The notes beneath the pieces were generated by a model, which worked only from the letters and a program-made list of their open reading frames with translations, was not told where the DNA came from and made no database searches. The position numbers and the translations under genes were made by a program. A stretch of DNA of 64,000 bases from Bacillota bacterium (lineage in GTDB: Bacteria > Bacillota > Clostridia > Christensenellales > Aristaeellaceae): positions 1-64,000 of the forward strand of contig JAEWVC010000079.1 of NCBI GenBank assembly GCA_023459275.1, written 5' to 3'. This document shows, piece by piece, positions 45,156 through 54,517 of this stretch. The first letter of the stretch is position 1, and the number at the start of each line of letters is the position of its first letter.

Positions 45156-46781
45156 TCACCGTGTGATGCTGCGGTGCAGATAGTCCTTGGGGGAGATGCC
45201 CGTGATGCGCTTGAACACCTTGCTGAAATAGTAAGGGTCGCTGTACCCAAGCTTTTCGGACACCTCGTGAATGGTGACATCGGGCTTTAGCAGCATCTCC
45301 TTTGCGTGGCGGATCTTGGCCTGGGTCACGCACTCTGAGAAGCCCTTGTCGTTGTATTTCCGAAAAACGGTGCTGATATAGCCGCTGCTGATATCGAAGG
45401 CGCGGGCCACCTCGTTCAGGGAAAGAGGCGCGCTGTAATGCTCCTCGATATATTTTTTAATGCTGGGGACAAGCCAGTGGTGGTTCCGCTTGAAGTCCTC
45501 CTGGATGAAATCGCACAGCCCCTTTTGGAAGGCGGCCAGCCATTCCCGCACCTGGGTCAGGGTTTTGAGCATGTGCAGGTCGTAATACAGATCATAGTAA
45601 GTTTCGTGGCCCTCGCCGAAAATATTGGGGAGCATGCGGCCCCAGTCGCCGTAGGACACAATGAGCACATGCACCAGGCTGGCGCAGGCGGCCACCGCCT
45701 GTTCCAGCTGCGCGCCGGGCCCTGCCGCGGTATCCATGATGCGTGTGAAAATCTCCTCGACCTTTTTGGTGTCATAGCTGCCGATGGCGGCCGCCAGGTC
45801 GTCCTGGAGGGCAGGCACGTCCAGCGCCTTTCCCTGGGGCTGGCTGGCGGCCATGCGGTCATGGACCAGAACGGCCCGCTCCCCGGTGCACCGCTTCACC
45901 AGCGCCGCGCTCAGCATAAAGGACCCGGGCAGATCGGATACGCTCTGCACCACCGGCCCGATGGCGGCCAGCAGGTGTTCATTCTGATATTTGTAGACCA
46001 TGTTCTGCACATGGCGCACACAGTTGAGGGCCGGCGTATCCTCATCCTCCCAGCGGGGCGGCTCCGTAAGGGCCAGGGTCACGGCAAAGCTGCAAAAGCT
46101 CCACCTGATCACAAAGCTTTTGGCAAACTGCCCGCATACGTCCTGCATGATGGCCAGCATGTACTGCATGGTGCTCGCAAGCACCTGCTTGGACCCCTTT
46201 TGATCCTTTTCCATCAGGTCAAAGCAGATGGCCGTATAGCAGGCCCCGCTGAAATCGATTTTGAGGTCCGCCATCATTTCCTCGATTTCCTTCGGCCCGG
46301 TAAACCAGTTGTTCAGAAGGCGGATAAAGAAATTATCCACGATGGGAAAGCGCATGGGAAGCGCGTCCTCCCCGCTTTCCAGCGCGGAAAAATGCCTGCG
46401 CTTGTTCAGTTCCGCGATGGCCTCCGTCAGCGCCCTGTGCAGGATCTCGCTGCTCAGCTCAATTTTCAGCAGATAGTTGTGGGCGCCGTGCCGCAGGGCG
46501 GAACGGGCGTACTCAAAATCCTCATAGCTGGTGAGGATGATGTAGACCGGCGGCGCGGAGGTGGTTTTCGCCACCCGCTCCATCACCTCCATGCCGTCAT
46601 ACACCGGCATCTTGATATCGAGCATCACGATGTCCGGGGCATGCTGCCGTATCATCTCCACAGCCGTCTGCCCATCCTTGGCGACGCCAACGATGCTGAT
46701 GTTCATTTCGCCGTAGTTCAGCATGGATTTCAGCCCAATCTGAACCAGAGGCTCATCATCCACGATTAAAAGCTTATACAT
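45156..46781 (-). CDS. YesN-type response regulator with AraC domain (long form)
   Basis: A 541-residue regulator: receiver domain (1-120) with D8-D9-E10 and phosphoacceptor D55 (MLDIKMP), a middle region of about 300 residues typical of long YesN proteins, and a C-terminal AraC double helix-turn-helix (GYSDPYYFSKVFKRITGISP). Start at 46781 follows GGAAAGGGG; upstream Mets are not favoured. Overlaps the kinase gene by 8 bases. It very likely activates the divergent importer operon at 48.8-56.6 kb. Confidence 0.93.
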   Translation of the reverse strand: MYKLLIVDDEPLVQIGLKSMLNYGEMNISIVGVAKDGQTAVEMIRQHAPDIVMLDIKMPVYDGMEVMERVAKTTSAPPVYIILTSYEDFEYARSALRHGAHNYLLKIELSSEILHRALTEAIAELNKRRHFSALESGEDALPMRFPIVDNFFIRLLNNWFTGPKEIEEMMADLKIDFSGACYTAICFDLMEKDQKGSKQVLASTMQYMLAIMQDVCGQFAKSFVIRWSFCSFAVTLALTEPPRWEDEDTPALNCVRHVQNMVYKYQNEHLLAAIGPVVQSVSDLPGSFMLSAALVKRCTGERAVLVHDRMAASQPQGKALDVPALQDDLAAAIGSYDTKKVEEIFTRIMDTAAGPGAQLEQAVAACASLVHVLIVSYGDWGRMLPNIFGEGHETYYDLYYDLHMLKTLTQVREWLAAFQKGLCDFIQEDFKRNHHWLVPSIKKYIEEHYSAPLSLNEVARAFDISSGYISTVFRKYNDKGFSECVTQAKIRHAKEMLLKPDVTIHEVSEKLGYSDPYYFSKVFKRITGISPKDYLHRSITR

Positions 46782-48588
46782 GCCCCTTTCCTCCCGTATC
46801 ATTTTCTTCCCCCGGCGTGAAAACATTCAGCATCGGCAAGCGCACCGTCACGCAGGTGTAGCTGCCCAGTTCGCTGGCGATGGCAATCCCATACTCCGGG
46901 CCGTACTCGATTTTGATCCGCTGGTTCACATTGTTAAGGCCGATCTTTTTGAACACGCCGGTGCGGTTCTCCTCGCTGCTTAGCAGGCTTTGTATCATTT
47001 CCTCCGACATCCCCACGCCGTTGTCTGTGATGCTGATCAGGAGGCTGTCCGCGCTGCCGCTGATGTCCACCACGATCCTGCCGAACTGCTTCTTGGGCTC
47101 GATGCCGTGGAAGATGGCGTTTTCCACAATCGGCTGCAGTGAAAAACGCATGATCATGCAATCGAGCAGCGCGTCCCTGTCCACGTTGCAGGTATAGGAA
47201 AACATGCCCGCGTACCGGTAGCTCTGGATGGTGATATAATCGTTCAGGAATGCCAGCTCCTCCTTAAGGGGCACCAGCAGATCGGTGTTCTTCGAAATAT
47301 TTTTCAGCATCTTGGCCAGGGCGGAGGTGATTTCCGATATCCCCTCGGCGTGCTGCATGACGGCCATCCATTTGATGGTGTTCAGCGTATTGTATAAAAA
47401 GTGCGGATTCACCTGATTTTGCAAAAGGCTCAGTTCCAGCTCCCGCTTCGCCTTTTCCGTCTCCATCCTGTCCCGCATCAGCTTGGAGATATCCTGGGCC
47501 ATATGGTTGATGCCGCTGCCGATGAACCCAAACTCGTCCGCGCCCTCGATGGCGCTGTCGGAGCTGAAATCTCCCGATCCTATTTTTTTGATCCGCCTGT
47601 AGATTTTGTTCACAGGTCTTGACACCATGCGCTGGAGCAGCAGGGTGAAAAGCAGCAGCACGATGGCGAGCACCGCCAGGGGCCAGAGGACTTCTTTCAG
47701 TGAGCCCACCTGCAAAAGGGATGGCCCCGGCGCCATGATCTTCATCACATACCAGTTTGTGCGCTGTGATTTGGCAATGACAGCCGTCTTTTCCTTTCCG
47801 TTCACCTGGGCGGCCGCCAATGTCACCTTTTCGGCCATGGCGCGCTCCTCCCTGAACGGAACGCCTCCTTCCACCTTTATGAATCCATCCTGTGTATACT
47901 TGTAGCACAGGTCACCCAGAAACAGGTAAATGTCATTTTCATTGTTGTCCATATAGTAGTCAATTTTGTCATGGATGATGCCGGGGTTCAGGGCGAAATA
48001 AATCCAGCCGTTTTTCCTGCTGGAATCACTTCTGGTCACGGGCCGCAGGATGGGGATGGACAGGGCGCCGCTGCGGGAGGACAGGAATGTCTCCGGCTGG
48101 ATGCCCACCCACGTATATGCCGGGCTTTTCAGCAGCTGATCAAAATAGGGAAGGCTTTTGCATACATCGATATCGTTGTCCATGCCATAGGAGTTGCCCT
48201 GAATGATATATCTGCCATCGTAGGTGCACAGGATCAGTTTATTGATGTAGGCGTCCACGGGCGAATTGAAATACTGGGCCCGCAGCGCGTTATAGGCGCT
48301 GATGGCGGTGGGCAATGTGGTATACTGCTGATTGCTGCTGTTTAAAAAGTGGATGATGTCATTGTCCGTGGAGCACCACAGCACCAGACGGAAAATTTGA
48401 AAAAGCTCCTGATCCACATTGTCCATCACCAGCTTCAGGTTATGGCCGGTGGAAAGCCGCTGCTCCTCGGCCACGTTGGTGGCCATGTTCTGATAAATGC
48501 CGAAGCACACGATGGCGGAAAGCAGGACCGTTACGGTAAGGCTGAGGATGAGCATGCGGAACTTGATGCTGTTAAACATTCCCTGCAT
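46774..48588 (-). CDS. YesM-type sensor histidine kinase with HAMP domain
   Basis: A 604-residue membrane kinase: first membrane helix near 10-32, extracellular sensor (about 35-290), second helix near 300-320, HAMP (about 320-375), His-kinase domain with H396 in NPHFLYN and ATP-binding motifs NAIFHG and DNGVGM. The start is the first Met; a second three codons later is possible. It is the first gene of the minus-strand pair, divergent from the binding-protein gene at 48.8 kb, and likely senses a sugar, perhaps via that binding protein. Confidence 0.92.
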   Translation of the reverse strand: MQGMFNSIKFRMLILSLTVTVLLSAIVCFGIYQNMATNVAEEQRLSTGHNLKLVMDNVDQELFQIFRLVLWCSTDNDIIHFLNSSNQQYTTLPTAISAYNALRAQYFNSPVDAYINKLILCTYDGRYIIQGNSYGMDNDIDVCKSLPYFDQLLKSPAYTWVGIQPETFLSSRSGALSIPILRPVTRSDSSRKNGWIYFALNPGIIHDKIDYYMDNNENDIYLFLGDLCYKYTQDGFIKVEGGVPFREERAMAEKVTLAAAQVNGKEKTAVIAKSQRTNWYVMKIMAPGPSLLQVGSLKEVLWPLAVLAIVLLLFTLLLQRMVSRPVNKIYRRIKKIGSGDFSSDSAIEGADEFGFIGSGINHMAQDISKLMRDRMETEKAKRELELSLLQNQVNPHFLYNTLNTIKWMAVMQHAEGISEITSALAKMLKNISKNTDLLVPLKEELAFLNDYITIQSYRYAGMFSYTCNVDRDALLDCMIMRFSLQPIVENAIFHGIEPKKQFGRIVVDISGSADSLLISITDNGVGMSEEMIQSLLSSEENRTGVFKKIGLNNVNQRIKIEYGPEYGIAIASELGSYTCVTVRLPMLNVFTPGEENDTGGKGHV

Positions 48589-48630
48589 TCTTGATATACC
48601 CCATTTTATAGATGAATGCTATAATTATAT

Positions 48631-48690
48631 CGAAAAATATATGAATTGTCGCTATCTTTTCGAAAATATTATTTATTTACCGAAAAGAAG
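48631..48690. promoter_or_regulatory. A/T-rich divergent region with repeated CGAAAA motifs
   Basis: CGAAAA occurs at 48631, 48661 and 48681 on the plus strand; the first two lie in similar flanks (tCGAAAAatAT and tCGAAAAtATt) and are 30 bases apart, about three helical turns. These direct repeats between the kinase and binding-protein genes could be sites for the response regulator. No clear consensus promoter was found in 48589-48835. Confidence 0.4.
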
Positions 48691-48835
48691 AAAAAATTCA
48701 GATGTTTTTCCTGGCCGATTTTTTTCCATTCTGAATATCTCTCTAAAAGTATCAAAAGGAAGCATTGTTGTTTCCCAAAGGAGCTGATAGACTGCAAATA
48801 GCTCAAGCGGAGTCAATTTCATAAGGAGGGTTACA

Positions 48836-50110
48836 ATGAAAAGGAATCTCAGTCTGGTTCTTGTGCTCGTTATGCTCCTGACCATGTCCCTTGGCGCCAT
48901 GCAGTCCGCCCTGGGCGAAGCATCCGACGAGAAGATCGTGCTTCGTGCCGCCATCGTGGACTATTCCGTGGTAGGCTTCTTTGAAGAGACCATGAACGAG
49001 TTCACAAAGCTGCACCCCAACGTAACCTTTGAGCCCGTGGACATCCTCAACAAGGAATACATCGAAAAGGTCACCGTCATGATGGCCGGCGGCGACGATG
49101 TGGACCTGATCTATTCCAAGAACATGCCCCAGTACCTGACCATGATCACCAACGGCCAGGTAATCGACATCTCCTCCCTGATCGAGCGGGACGGCGTGGA
49201 CCTGTCCATCTACAACGGCGCTACCGACAAACTGATGGTGGAAGACAAGATTTACGGCCTGCCCTTCCGCAGCGACCTGTGGCTGCTGTTCTACAACAAG
49301 GACCTGTTTGATAAGCAGGGCGTGCCCTATCCCACGGACAACATGACCTGGGAAGAATACGCCGACATGTGCGCGAAAATGTCCTTTGGCGAAGGCGCCG
49401 ACCGTGTGTACGGCGGTTATCTGCAGAACTGGCCGGCCAGCGTGCAGAACATTGCCGTCCAGAACGGCAAGAACACCACCGTCAGCACCGATTACGAATT
49501 CATGCGCCCCGCCTATGAAATGGCCCTTAACCTGCAGAAGAACAAGTACATCATGGATTATGCCAGCATCACGGCCGGCAGCCTCCACTATACCGGCGTG
49601 TTCTTCAACCAGCAGGCTGCCACCGTTTACCAGGGCACCTGGTTTGTGGGCCTTTTGCTGAAGGAAGCCAGGGAAGGCCGCCTCCCCTTCAACTGGGGCG
49701 TTGTCAAGGCTCCCCACACCTCTGACGGCCAGGAAGGCGACGCCGTGGGCGCGCTGTTCCCCATGTGCATCAACAGCAAATCCAAGCACCAGGAAATGGC
49801 CTGGGAATACCTGAAGTTCCTTACCAGCAAGGAAGGCGCCGCCATCATCGCCAAGTACGGCTACCTGCCCGCTGCCCGGGACCAGAGCGTTATCGATGCG
49901 TTCGTCAGCCAGGACGCTTTCCCCGAAGGCTGCGAGACTGCCTTTGACATCAACCAGATGTCTCTGGAAGTGCCCGCCCATCCCAAGGCCGGCGCCGTCG
50001 GCACCGTGCTCAATGAGGAGAACAGCCTGATCATGACCGAAAGCATCTCCCTTGACCAGGGCATTAAAGACCTCAACGACCGCGTCAACGAGATCCTCAA
50101 CGAGAACTAA
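48836..50110 (+). CDS. extracellular sugar-binding protein of ABC importer
   Basis: A 424-residue family-1 solute-binding protein. AAGGAGGG lies 6 bases before the ATG. The signal peptide (to about residue 28) lacks a lipobox cysteine. The mature part shows VDLIYSKNMPQYL and KIYGLPFRSDLWLLFYNKD, typical for oligosaccharide binders. First gene of the operon with two permeases, GH2 enzyme, PD40 protein and aldo/keto reductase; a beta-mannoside or similar ligand is guessed from the GH2 gene. Confidence 0.93.
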   Translation: MKRNLSLVLVLVMLLTMSLGAMQSALGEASDEKIVLRAAIVDYSVVGFFEETMNEFTKLHPNVTFEPVDILNKEYIEKVTVMMAGGDDVDLIYSKNMPQYLTMITNGQVIDISSLIERDGVDLSIYNGATDKLMVEDKIYGLPFRSDLWLLFYNKDLFDKQGVPYPTDNMTWEEYADMCAKMSFGEGADRVYGGYLQNWPASVQNIAVQNGKNTTVSTDYEFMRPAYEMALNLQKNKYIMDYASITAGSLHYTGVFFNQQAATVYQGTWFVGLLLKEAREGRLPFNWGVVKAPHTSDGQEGDAVGALFPMCINSKSKHQEMAWEYLKFLTSKEGAAIIAKYGYLPAARDQSVIDAFVSQDAFPEGCETAFDINQMSLEVPAHPKAGAVGTVLNEENSLIMTESISLDQGIKDLNDRVNEILNEN

Positions 50111-50134
50111 TCACACTCCTCTGGGTTTTATCAG

Positions 50135-50166
50135 GCAGGGCCCGGATTGCAAAATTCGGGCCCTGC
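50135..50166 (+). other. GC-rich hairpin between binding-protein and permease genes
   Basis: Arms 50135-50144 and 50157-50166 form a perfect 10-bp stem; CTTCCT follows rather than a T-run. Same position and type as the hairpins after the other binding-protein genes. Confidence 0.75.
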
Positions 50167-50222
50167 TTCCTAGATGCTTTCCTTGGAAAGGAGGAAGTCC
50201 GGCCGCCGCCTGACGCTGTCAT

Positions 50223-51110
50223 ATGAAAAAGCTTTCCCGGCGCACCAAGGATTATCTGGTGGCTTATTCCTTTATCGCCCCCAACTTTATAGGATATCTT
50301 ATTTTTACCATGATTCCGGTCATCTTCTCCCTGGTGCTGTCCCTGTACAACTGGAACGGCTCCACCCAACTTTCCTTTGCCGGTATAGATAATTATATCC
50401 GCATGACCAAAAACAGCACATTCCGCATCGCCCTTGGAAACACGATGTATTATGCCGTGGGCAGCGTACCGCTGACGATGGTTTGCTCCCTTTCCCTGGC
50501 GTTGCTTTTGAATAAGCCCATCAAAGGGGTCGCGCTGTACCGCTCCGCATTTTTCTTCCCCTACGTGACCGCTATCGTAAGCGTATCCGTGGTGTGGAAC
50601 ATGCTGTTCCATCCGGACATGGGCCCCGTCAACAGCCTGCTGGCCGGCTTCGGCGTAAAAACGCTGCCCAGGTGGACAGCCTCCGTCCAGTGGGCCATGC
50701 CCACGGTAATCCTCGCCTCCATCTGGCGGGGCATGGGGTATTACATGGTCATCTATCTGGCGGCCCTGCAGGGCATTCCCCAGGAGCTGTACGAGGCGGC
50801 GAAGATCGACGGCGCATCCCCCTGGCAGAGCTTCCGCAAGGTGACGCTGCCCATGCTGACGCCCACCACCTTCTTTGTCAGCATCATGCTCACCATTTCC
50901 TGCTTCAAGGTGTTCGACCTCATCTTCAATATGACCCAGGGCGGGCCGGGCCGGGCCACCAACGTACTGGTCATGCATATCTACCAGTCGGCCTTTGTGG
51001 ACTACAAGTTCGGCTATGCCAGCGCCGTGGCCGTTGTGCTCTTCCTGATCGTATTGCTCGTAACGCTTATCCAGTTCAGGGCTGAAAAGAAATGGGTCAA
51101 CTACATGTAA
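50223..51110 (+). CDS. carbohydrate ABC permease, MalF type
   Basis: A 295-residue CUT1 permease with six membrane segments beginning near residue 13. Docking loop: ELYEAAKIDGASPWQSFR. The nearest AGGAGG-like sequence is about 30 bases before the only in-frame ATG, which is followed upstream by a stop, so translation initiation may be weak or depend on RNA folding. Confidence 0.92.
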   Translation: MKKLSRRTKDYLVAYSFIAPNFIGYLIFTMIPVIFSLVLSLYNWNGSTQLSFAGIDNYIRMTKNSTFRIALGNTMYYAVGSVPLTMVCSLSLALLLNKPIKGVALYRSAFFFPYVTAIVSVSVVWNMLFHPDMGPVNSLLAGFGVKTLPRWTASVQWAMPTVILASIWRGMGYYMVIYLAALQGIPQELYEAAKIDGASPWQSFRKVTLPMLTPTTFFVSIMLTISCFKVFDLIFNMTQGGPGRATNVLVMHIYQSAFVDYKFGYASAVAVVLFLIVLLVTLIQFRAEKKWVNYM

Positions 51111-51132
51111 AGGCCGGAAGGAGGATCAAACC

Positions 51133-51993
51133 ATGGATACATCCATCAGCCACCGCCTGAAACCGAAGAAAAAACAGATGTCCATCAAGCGGGCTATCCT
51201 GTATATTGTGCTTACCGGCCTGAGCATTTTCATGCTCATCCCCTTTGCCTGGATGCTCTCCTCCTCGTTCAAGCTGAACAAGGACGTATTCACTTATCCT
51301 ATGGTCTGGTGGCCCAAGGAATTTGTGTGGAGCAATTATACCAATATCTGGGTGAAGATACCGCTGCTGCGCTATATTTTCAACACGGCCAAGCTGACGG
51401 TGATCATTACGCTGATCCAGCTTTTTACCAGCAGCTTTGCGGCCTACGGCTTTGCCAAGCTCCGCTTCCCCGGGCGAAACATACTGTTTTTAAGCTATGT
51501 GTGCACCATCGCCATCCCCTGGCAAACGTATATGATCCCCCAGTTTATCATTTTCAGGTATCTGGGGCTGGTGGATAAGCACCTTTCCCTGATCATACTG
51601 CAAAGCTTCACCGCCTTTGGGGTGTTTTTGATGCGGCAGTTTTATCTGAGCATTCCCAATGAACTGAACGAAGCGGCGCGCATCGACGGCATGAACGAGT
51701 ACGGCATCTACGCCAAAATTATTCTGCCCCTGTCCAAGCCCGTGATCGCCACGCTGACCATATTCAGCTTCGTGGCCGTCTGGAACGATTTCATGGGCCC
51801 GTTCATCTACCTGAATTCCAAAGATCTGAAAACCATTCAAATCGGCCTGCGAAGCTTTATATCGGAATATTCCTCCGAATATTCCCTCATCATGGCCGGC
51901 GCCGTGCTCTCCCTGGTCCCGGTGATCATTATCTTTGTCGCCCTGCAGAAATATTTCGTGGAAGGTATCGCCACCAGCGGCCTGAAGGGATGA
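51133..51993 (+). CDS. carbohydrate ABC permease, MalG type
   Basis: A 286-residue CUT1 permease with six membrane segments beginning near residue 22. Docking loop: NELNEAARIDGMNEYGIY; tail EGIATSGLKG. A strong GGAAGGAGG precedes the start. It pairs with the permease 22 bases upstream and ends 4 bases before the GH2 gene. Confidence 0.93.
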   Translation: MDTSISHRLKPKKKQMSIKRAILYIVLTGLSIFMLIPFAWMLSSSFKLNKDVFTYPMVWWPKEFVWSNYTNIWVKIPLLRYIFNTAKLTVIITLIQLFTSSFAAYGFAKLRFPGRNILFLSYVCTIAIPWQTYMIPQFIIFRYLGLVDKHLSLIILQSFTAFGVFLMRQFYLSIPNELNEAARIDGMNEYGIYAKIILPLSKPVIATLTIFSFVAVWNDFMGPFIYLNSKDLKTIQIGLRSFISEYSSEYSLIMAGAVLSLVPVIIIFVALQKYFVEGIATSGLKG

Positions 51994-51997
51994 AACA

Positions 51998-54505
51998 ATG
52001 CAGACTACCGTGCGCATAAACGAAGGCTTCCGCCTGGCCGAGCTCCCCGTAACACCGCTCCTTTCCCAAACGGACCTTGCAAGGCTGTCCCAGGCCTATG
52101 ATGCCGGAGCAGAATTGCTGTCCGTCCCGCGCATGCCCATGCAGGTGCATGAGATTTTGATCCATCACGGCAGGATCGAGGACCCCGCGGTTACCGGCAG
52201 CGGCGAAGGCTGCCTGTGGGTGGCGGAAAAGGACTGGGCCTACGTTGCCAGGTTTCCCGGCGGGCAAAAGGCGGAGCAGGCGGCACTTACGCTTATGGGG
52301 CTGGATGTGCTGGCGGATGTCTATTTGAACGGGGAGCACCTGGGCGCAAGCCGGGATGTGTTTTTGCCCCTCTCTCTGGACGTGACGAAGCGTCTCCTGG
52401 AAAACAACACCCTGGTGATCCACTTCCATTCCCCCCACGCTTATTTGCGGGGTCTTGAGATGCCTCCGCGGTATCAGGGCAAGATCATGCCCAAGCATTC
52501 CCTGCTGCGCTGCTACCACCGGGGGTATGACGATTATCTTGGCATGAAGCCTTACCTTACCAGGGTGGGCGTGTATGACGACATCCTGCTGACAAGCCGT
52601 TCGGGTCCGGCCATTACCAGGCTGGACGCGCCTTACACCCTTTCGGGGGCGCTTCCCAACGGCCCCTGCGAGGCGGTCCTCCGCCCGCGCTGCGAAACCG
52701 CGGGCGCTTTGGACGGCACAGCCGTGGGCTTCACCCTTTCCCTTGAGGGAAAGGTGCTGGCTGCGGCGGAGGCCTTTGTGAAAGACGGAATGGCCGAAGC
52801 CTCCATCACCCTCCCAACCCCCGCCCTCTGGTGGTGCGCGGGAATGGGGGAGCAGCCGCTGTATACCGTAAGCGCAAAGCTTGCGGAAGACGGCGGCTGC
52901 CTGGATCAGAAAATCGGCATTCGCAAGACCGGTCTTGCCGGGGATTTTGATTTTACGCTCAACGGTTTGCCGCTCAAGCTCTGGGGGGCGAACCTTGCTC
53001 CGGTGGACGCCGTTACGGGCTGCTACCAGGCTGCGCGGACGGCAAAAATCGTGGAGGCGGCCCTTGACGCCCACATGAATTGCTTAAGGGTATGGGGCGG
53101 CGGCGACCGCTTCCCGGACGCGTTTTACGATCTGTGCGACGAAAGAGGCCTGCTTTTGTGGCAGGACTTTTTCCACGATTTCTCCATGTACCCGGATACG
53201 GAGGATTTCAGGTCCCTGTGCAGGCAGGAGGCCGCCTTCCAGGTAAAGCGGCTGCGCAATCATCCCAGCATCCTGTTGTGGTGCGGCAGCAACGAAAGCG
53301 TCATGTGCCGGGACTTTATCAACCCGGGTGAGGAATGCATCGGGCAAGTCATTTACGATGAGGATTACCGGCAGGTATGCGCGCAGCTTGACCCGGCAAG
53401 GTTCTACACGCCAACCTCCCCCGTAGGGGGTAGCTACGCCAACGATCCCCTTGAGGGCGACACCCACAGCTATACCAGCAACTGGTTCGTGCCGGGGGGA
53501 CGCCAGCCCGTATTCCTGAGTGAGAACATGCGCGCCTTTCCGCCCGCTCTCCCCTCCATGAAGCGTATGATGGGGGAAGAGGCGCTGTGGCCCAAGGGAT
53601 GCACAGGCCAGCAGCTAAAGAATGAAAACTTTCCCTGGCCGCCTACCTGGCGGAAGTTCACCTCCGCCGAAGGCTGGCAGAAGATTGCCCCGGTGGAGCG
53701 GTTTTACGACGCGGATGACGCGCCTTCCATGATCTACAGGTTCCAGGCGGCCACCGCCGAGTATATCACCGAATGCGTGGGCCGCTACCGCAGGGGCAGG
53801 CCCGCCGCCATGGCCGGGGAACAGGTACGCTTGACCAAGGGTCATCTCTGGTGGAAGATGAACACCAGCGCGCCCCACATTTATTCCGGGCTGCTGGACT
53901 ACTACCTGGAAAAGAGCATGCCCTATTACGCCATGAAAAAAGCGTATGCCCCTTTTGCCCTCTCCTTTGACGTATCGGATTTCATCACCCTCTGGGGGGT
54001 GAACGATACCCGGGGAACCGTTTCCGGGCGGGTGTACGCCGGCCTGTTCCACATGAAAAAGAACAGGCGCGACCAGTTTTTTGAGACGCCCTTTTCGGTT
54101 TCGCCGGACGCGTCCGTATTGATCGCGGATTTTAGCAGGTTCGGGCAGTTTACCTGCAACGAGCATGTGCTGTACGCCAGGGCGGTGGGCGAGGACGGCA
54201 GGGTGCTGTATGACCTTGTGGGATACGCCGATATCGAGCGCCACATGGTGTTCCCCGACTGCCGCCTTACCTTAGCCCTTTGCGGGGATGAGCTCACCGT
54301 GGAGACGGATGTGTTTGCCCGGTGCGTAACGCTTACAGGGTACGACCGGGGCGATGCCTTCGGCTGGTCCTTCAGCGACAACTATTTCGACCTGCTCCCC
54401 GGCGAAACAAAGCGCGTGCGCATCGGCGGCCGGCACGAAAGCGGAACCGTCAGCGCCAAGGGATACTACGCGTCCACAGCATCCACGGTACCGTATCAAA
54501 AATAG
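51998..54505 (+). CDS. intracellular GH2 glycosidase, beta-mannosidase-like
   Basis: An 835-residue GH2 enzyme: N-terminal sugar-binding jelly roll (about 1-200), Ig-like domain (about 205-300), catalytic barrel (about 310-630) and C-terminal beta domains. The acid/base is E433 in WCGSNES and the nucleophile E509 in FLSENM. The layout resembles beta-mannosidases of GH2, but exo-beta-D-glucosaminidase or other activities are possible. No signal peptide; it should cleave the imported oligosaccharide in the cytoplasm. It follows the permease by 4 bases and precedes the propeller protein by 12. Confidence 0.88.
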   Translation: MQTTVRINEGFRLAELPVTPLLSQTDLARLSQAYDAGAELLSVPRMPMQVHEILIHHGRIEDPAVTGSGEGCLWVAEKDWAYVARFPGGQKAEQAALTLMGLDVLADVYLNGEHLGASRDVFLPLSLDVTKRLLENNTLVIHFHSPHAYLRGLEMPPRYQGKIMPKHSLLRCYHRGYDDYLGMKPYLTRVGVYDDILLTSRSGPAITRLDAPYTLSGALPNGPCEAVLRPRCETAGALDGTAVGFTLSLEGKVLAAAEAFVKDGMAEASITLPTPALWWCAGMGEQPLYTVSAKLAEDGGCLDQKIGIRKTGLAGDFDFTLNGLPLKLWGANLAPVDAVTGCYQAARTAKIVEAALDAHMNCLRVWGGGDRFPDAFYDLCDERGLLLWQDFFHDFSMYPDTEDFRSLCRQEAAFQVKRLRNHPSILLWCGSNESVMCRDFINPGEECIGQVIYDEDYRQVCAQLDPARFYTPTSPVGGSYANDPLEGDTHSYTSNWFVPGGRQPVFLSENMRAFPPALPSMKRMMGEEALWPKGCTGQQLKNENFPWPPTWRKFTSAEGWQKIAPVERFYDADDAPSMIYRFQAATAEYITECVGRYRRGRPAAMAGEQVRLTKGHLWWKMNTSAPHIYSGLLDYYLEKSMPYYAMKKAYAPFALSFDVSDFITLWGVNDTRGTVSGRVYAGLFHMKKNRRDQFFETPFSVSPDASVLIADFSRFGQFTCNEHVLYARAVGEDGRVLYDLVGYADIERHMVFPDCRLTLALCGDELTVETDVFARCVTLTGYDRGDAFGWSFSDNYFDLLPGETKRVRIGGRHESGTVSAKGYYASTASTVPYQK

Positions 54506-54517
54506 AGGAGGATCCGT

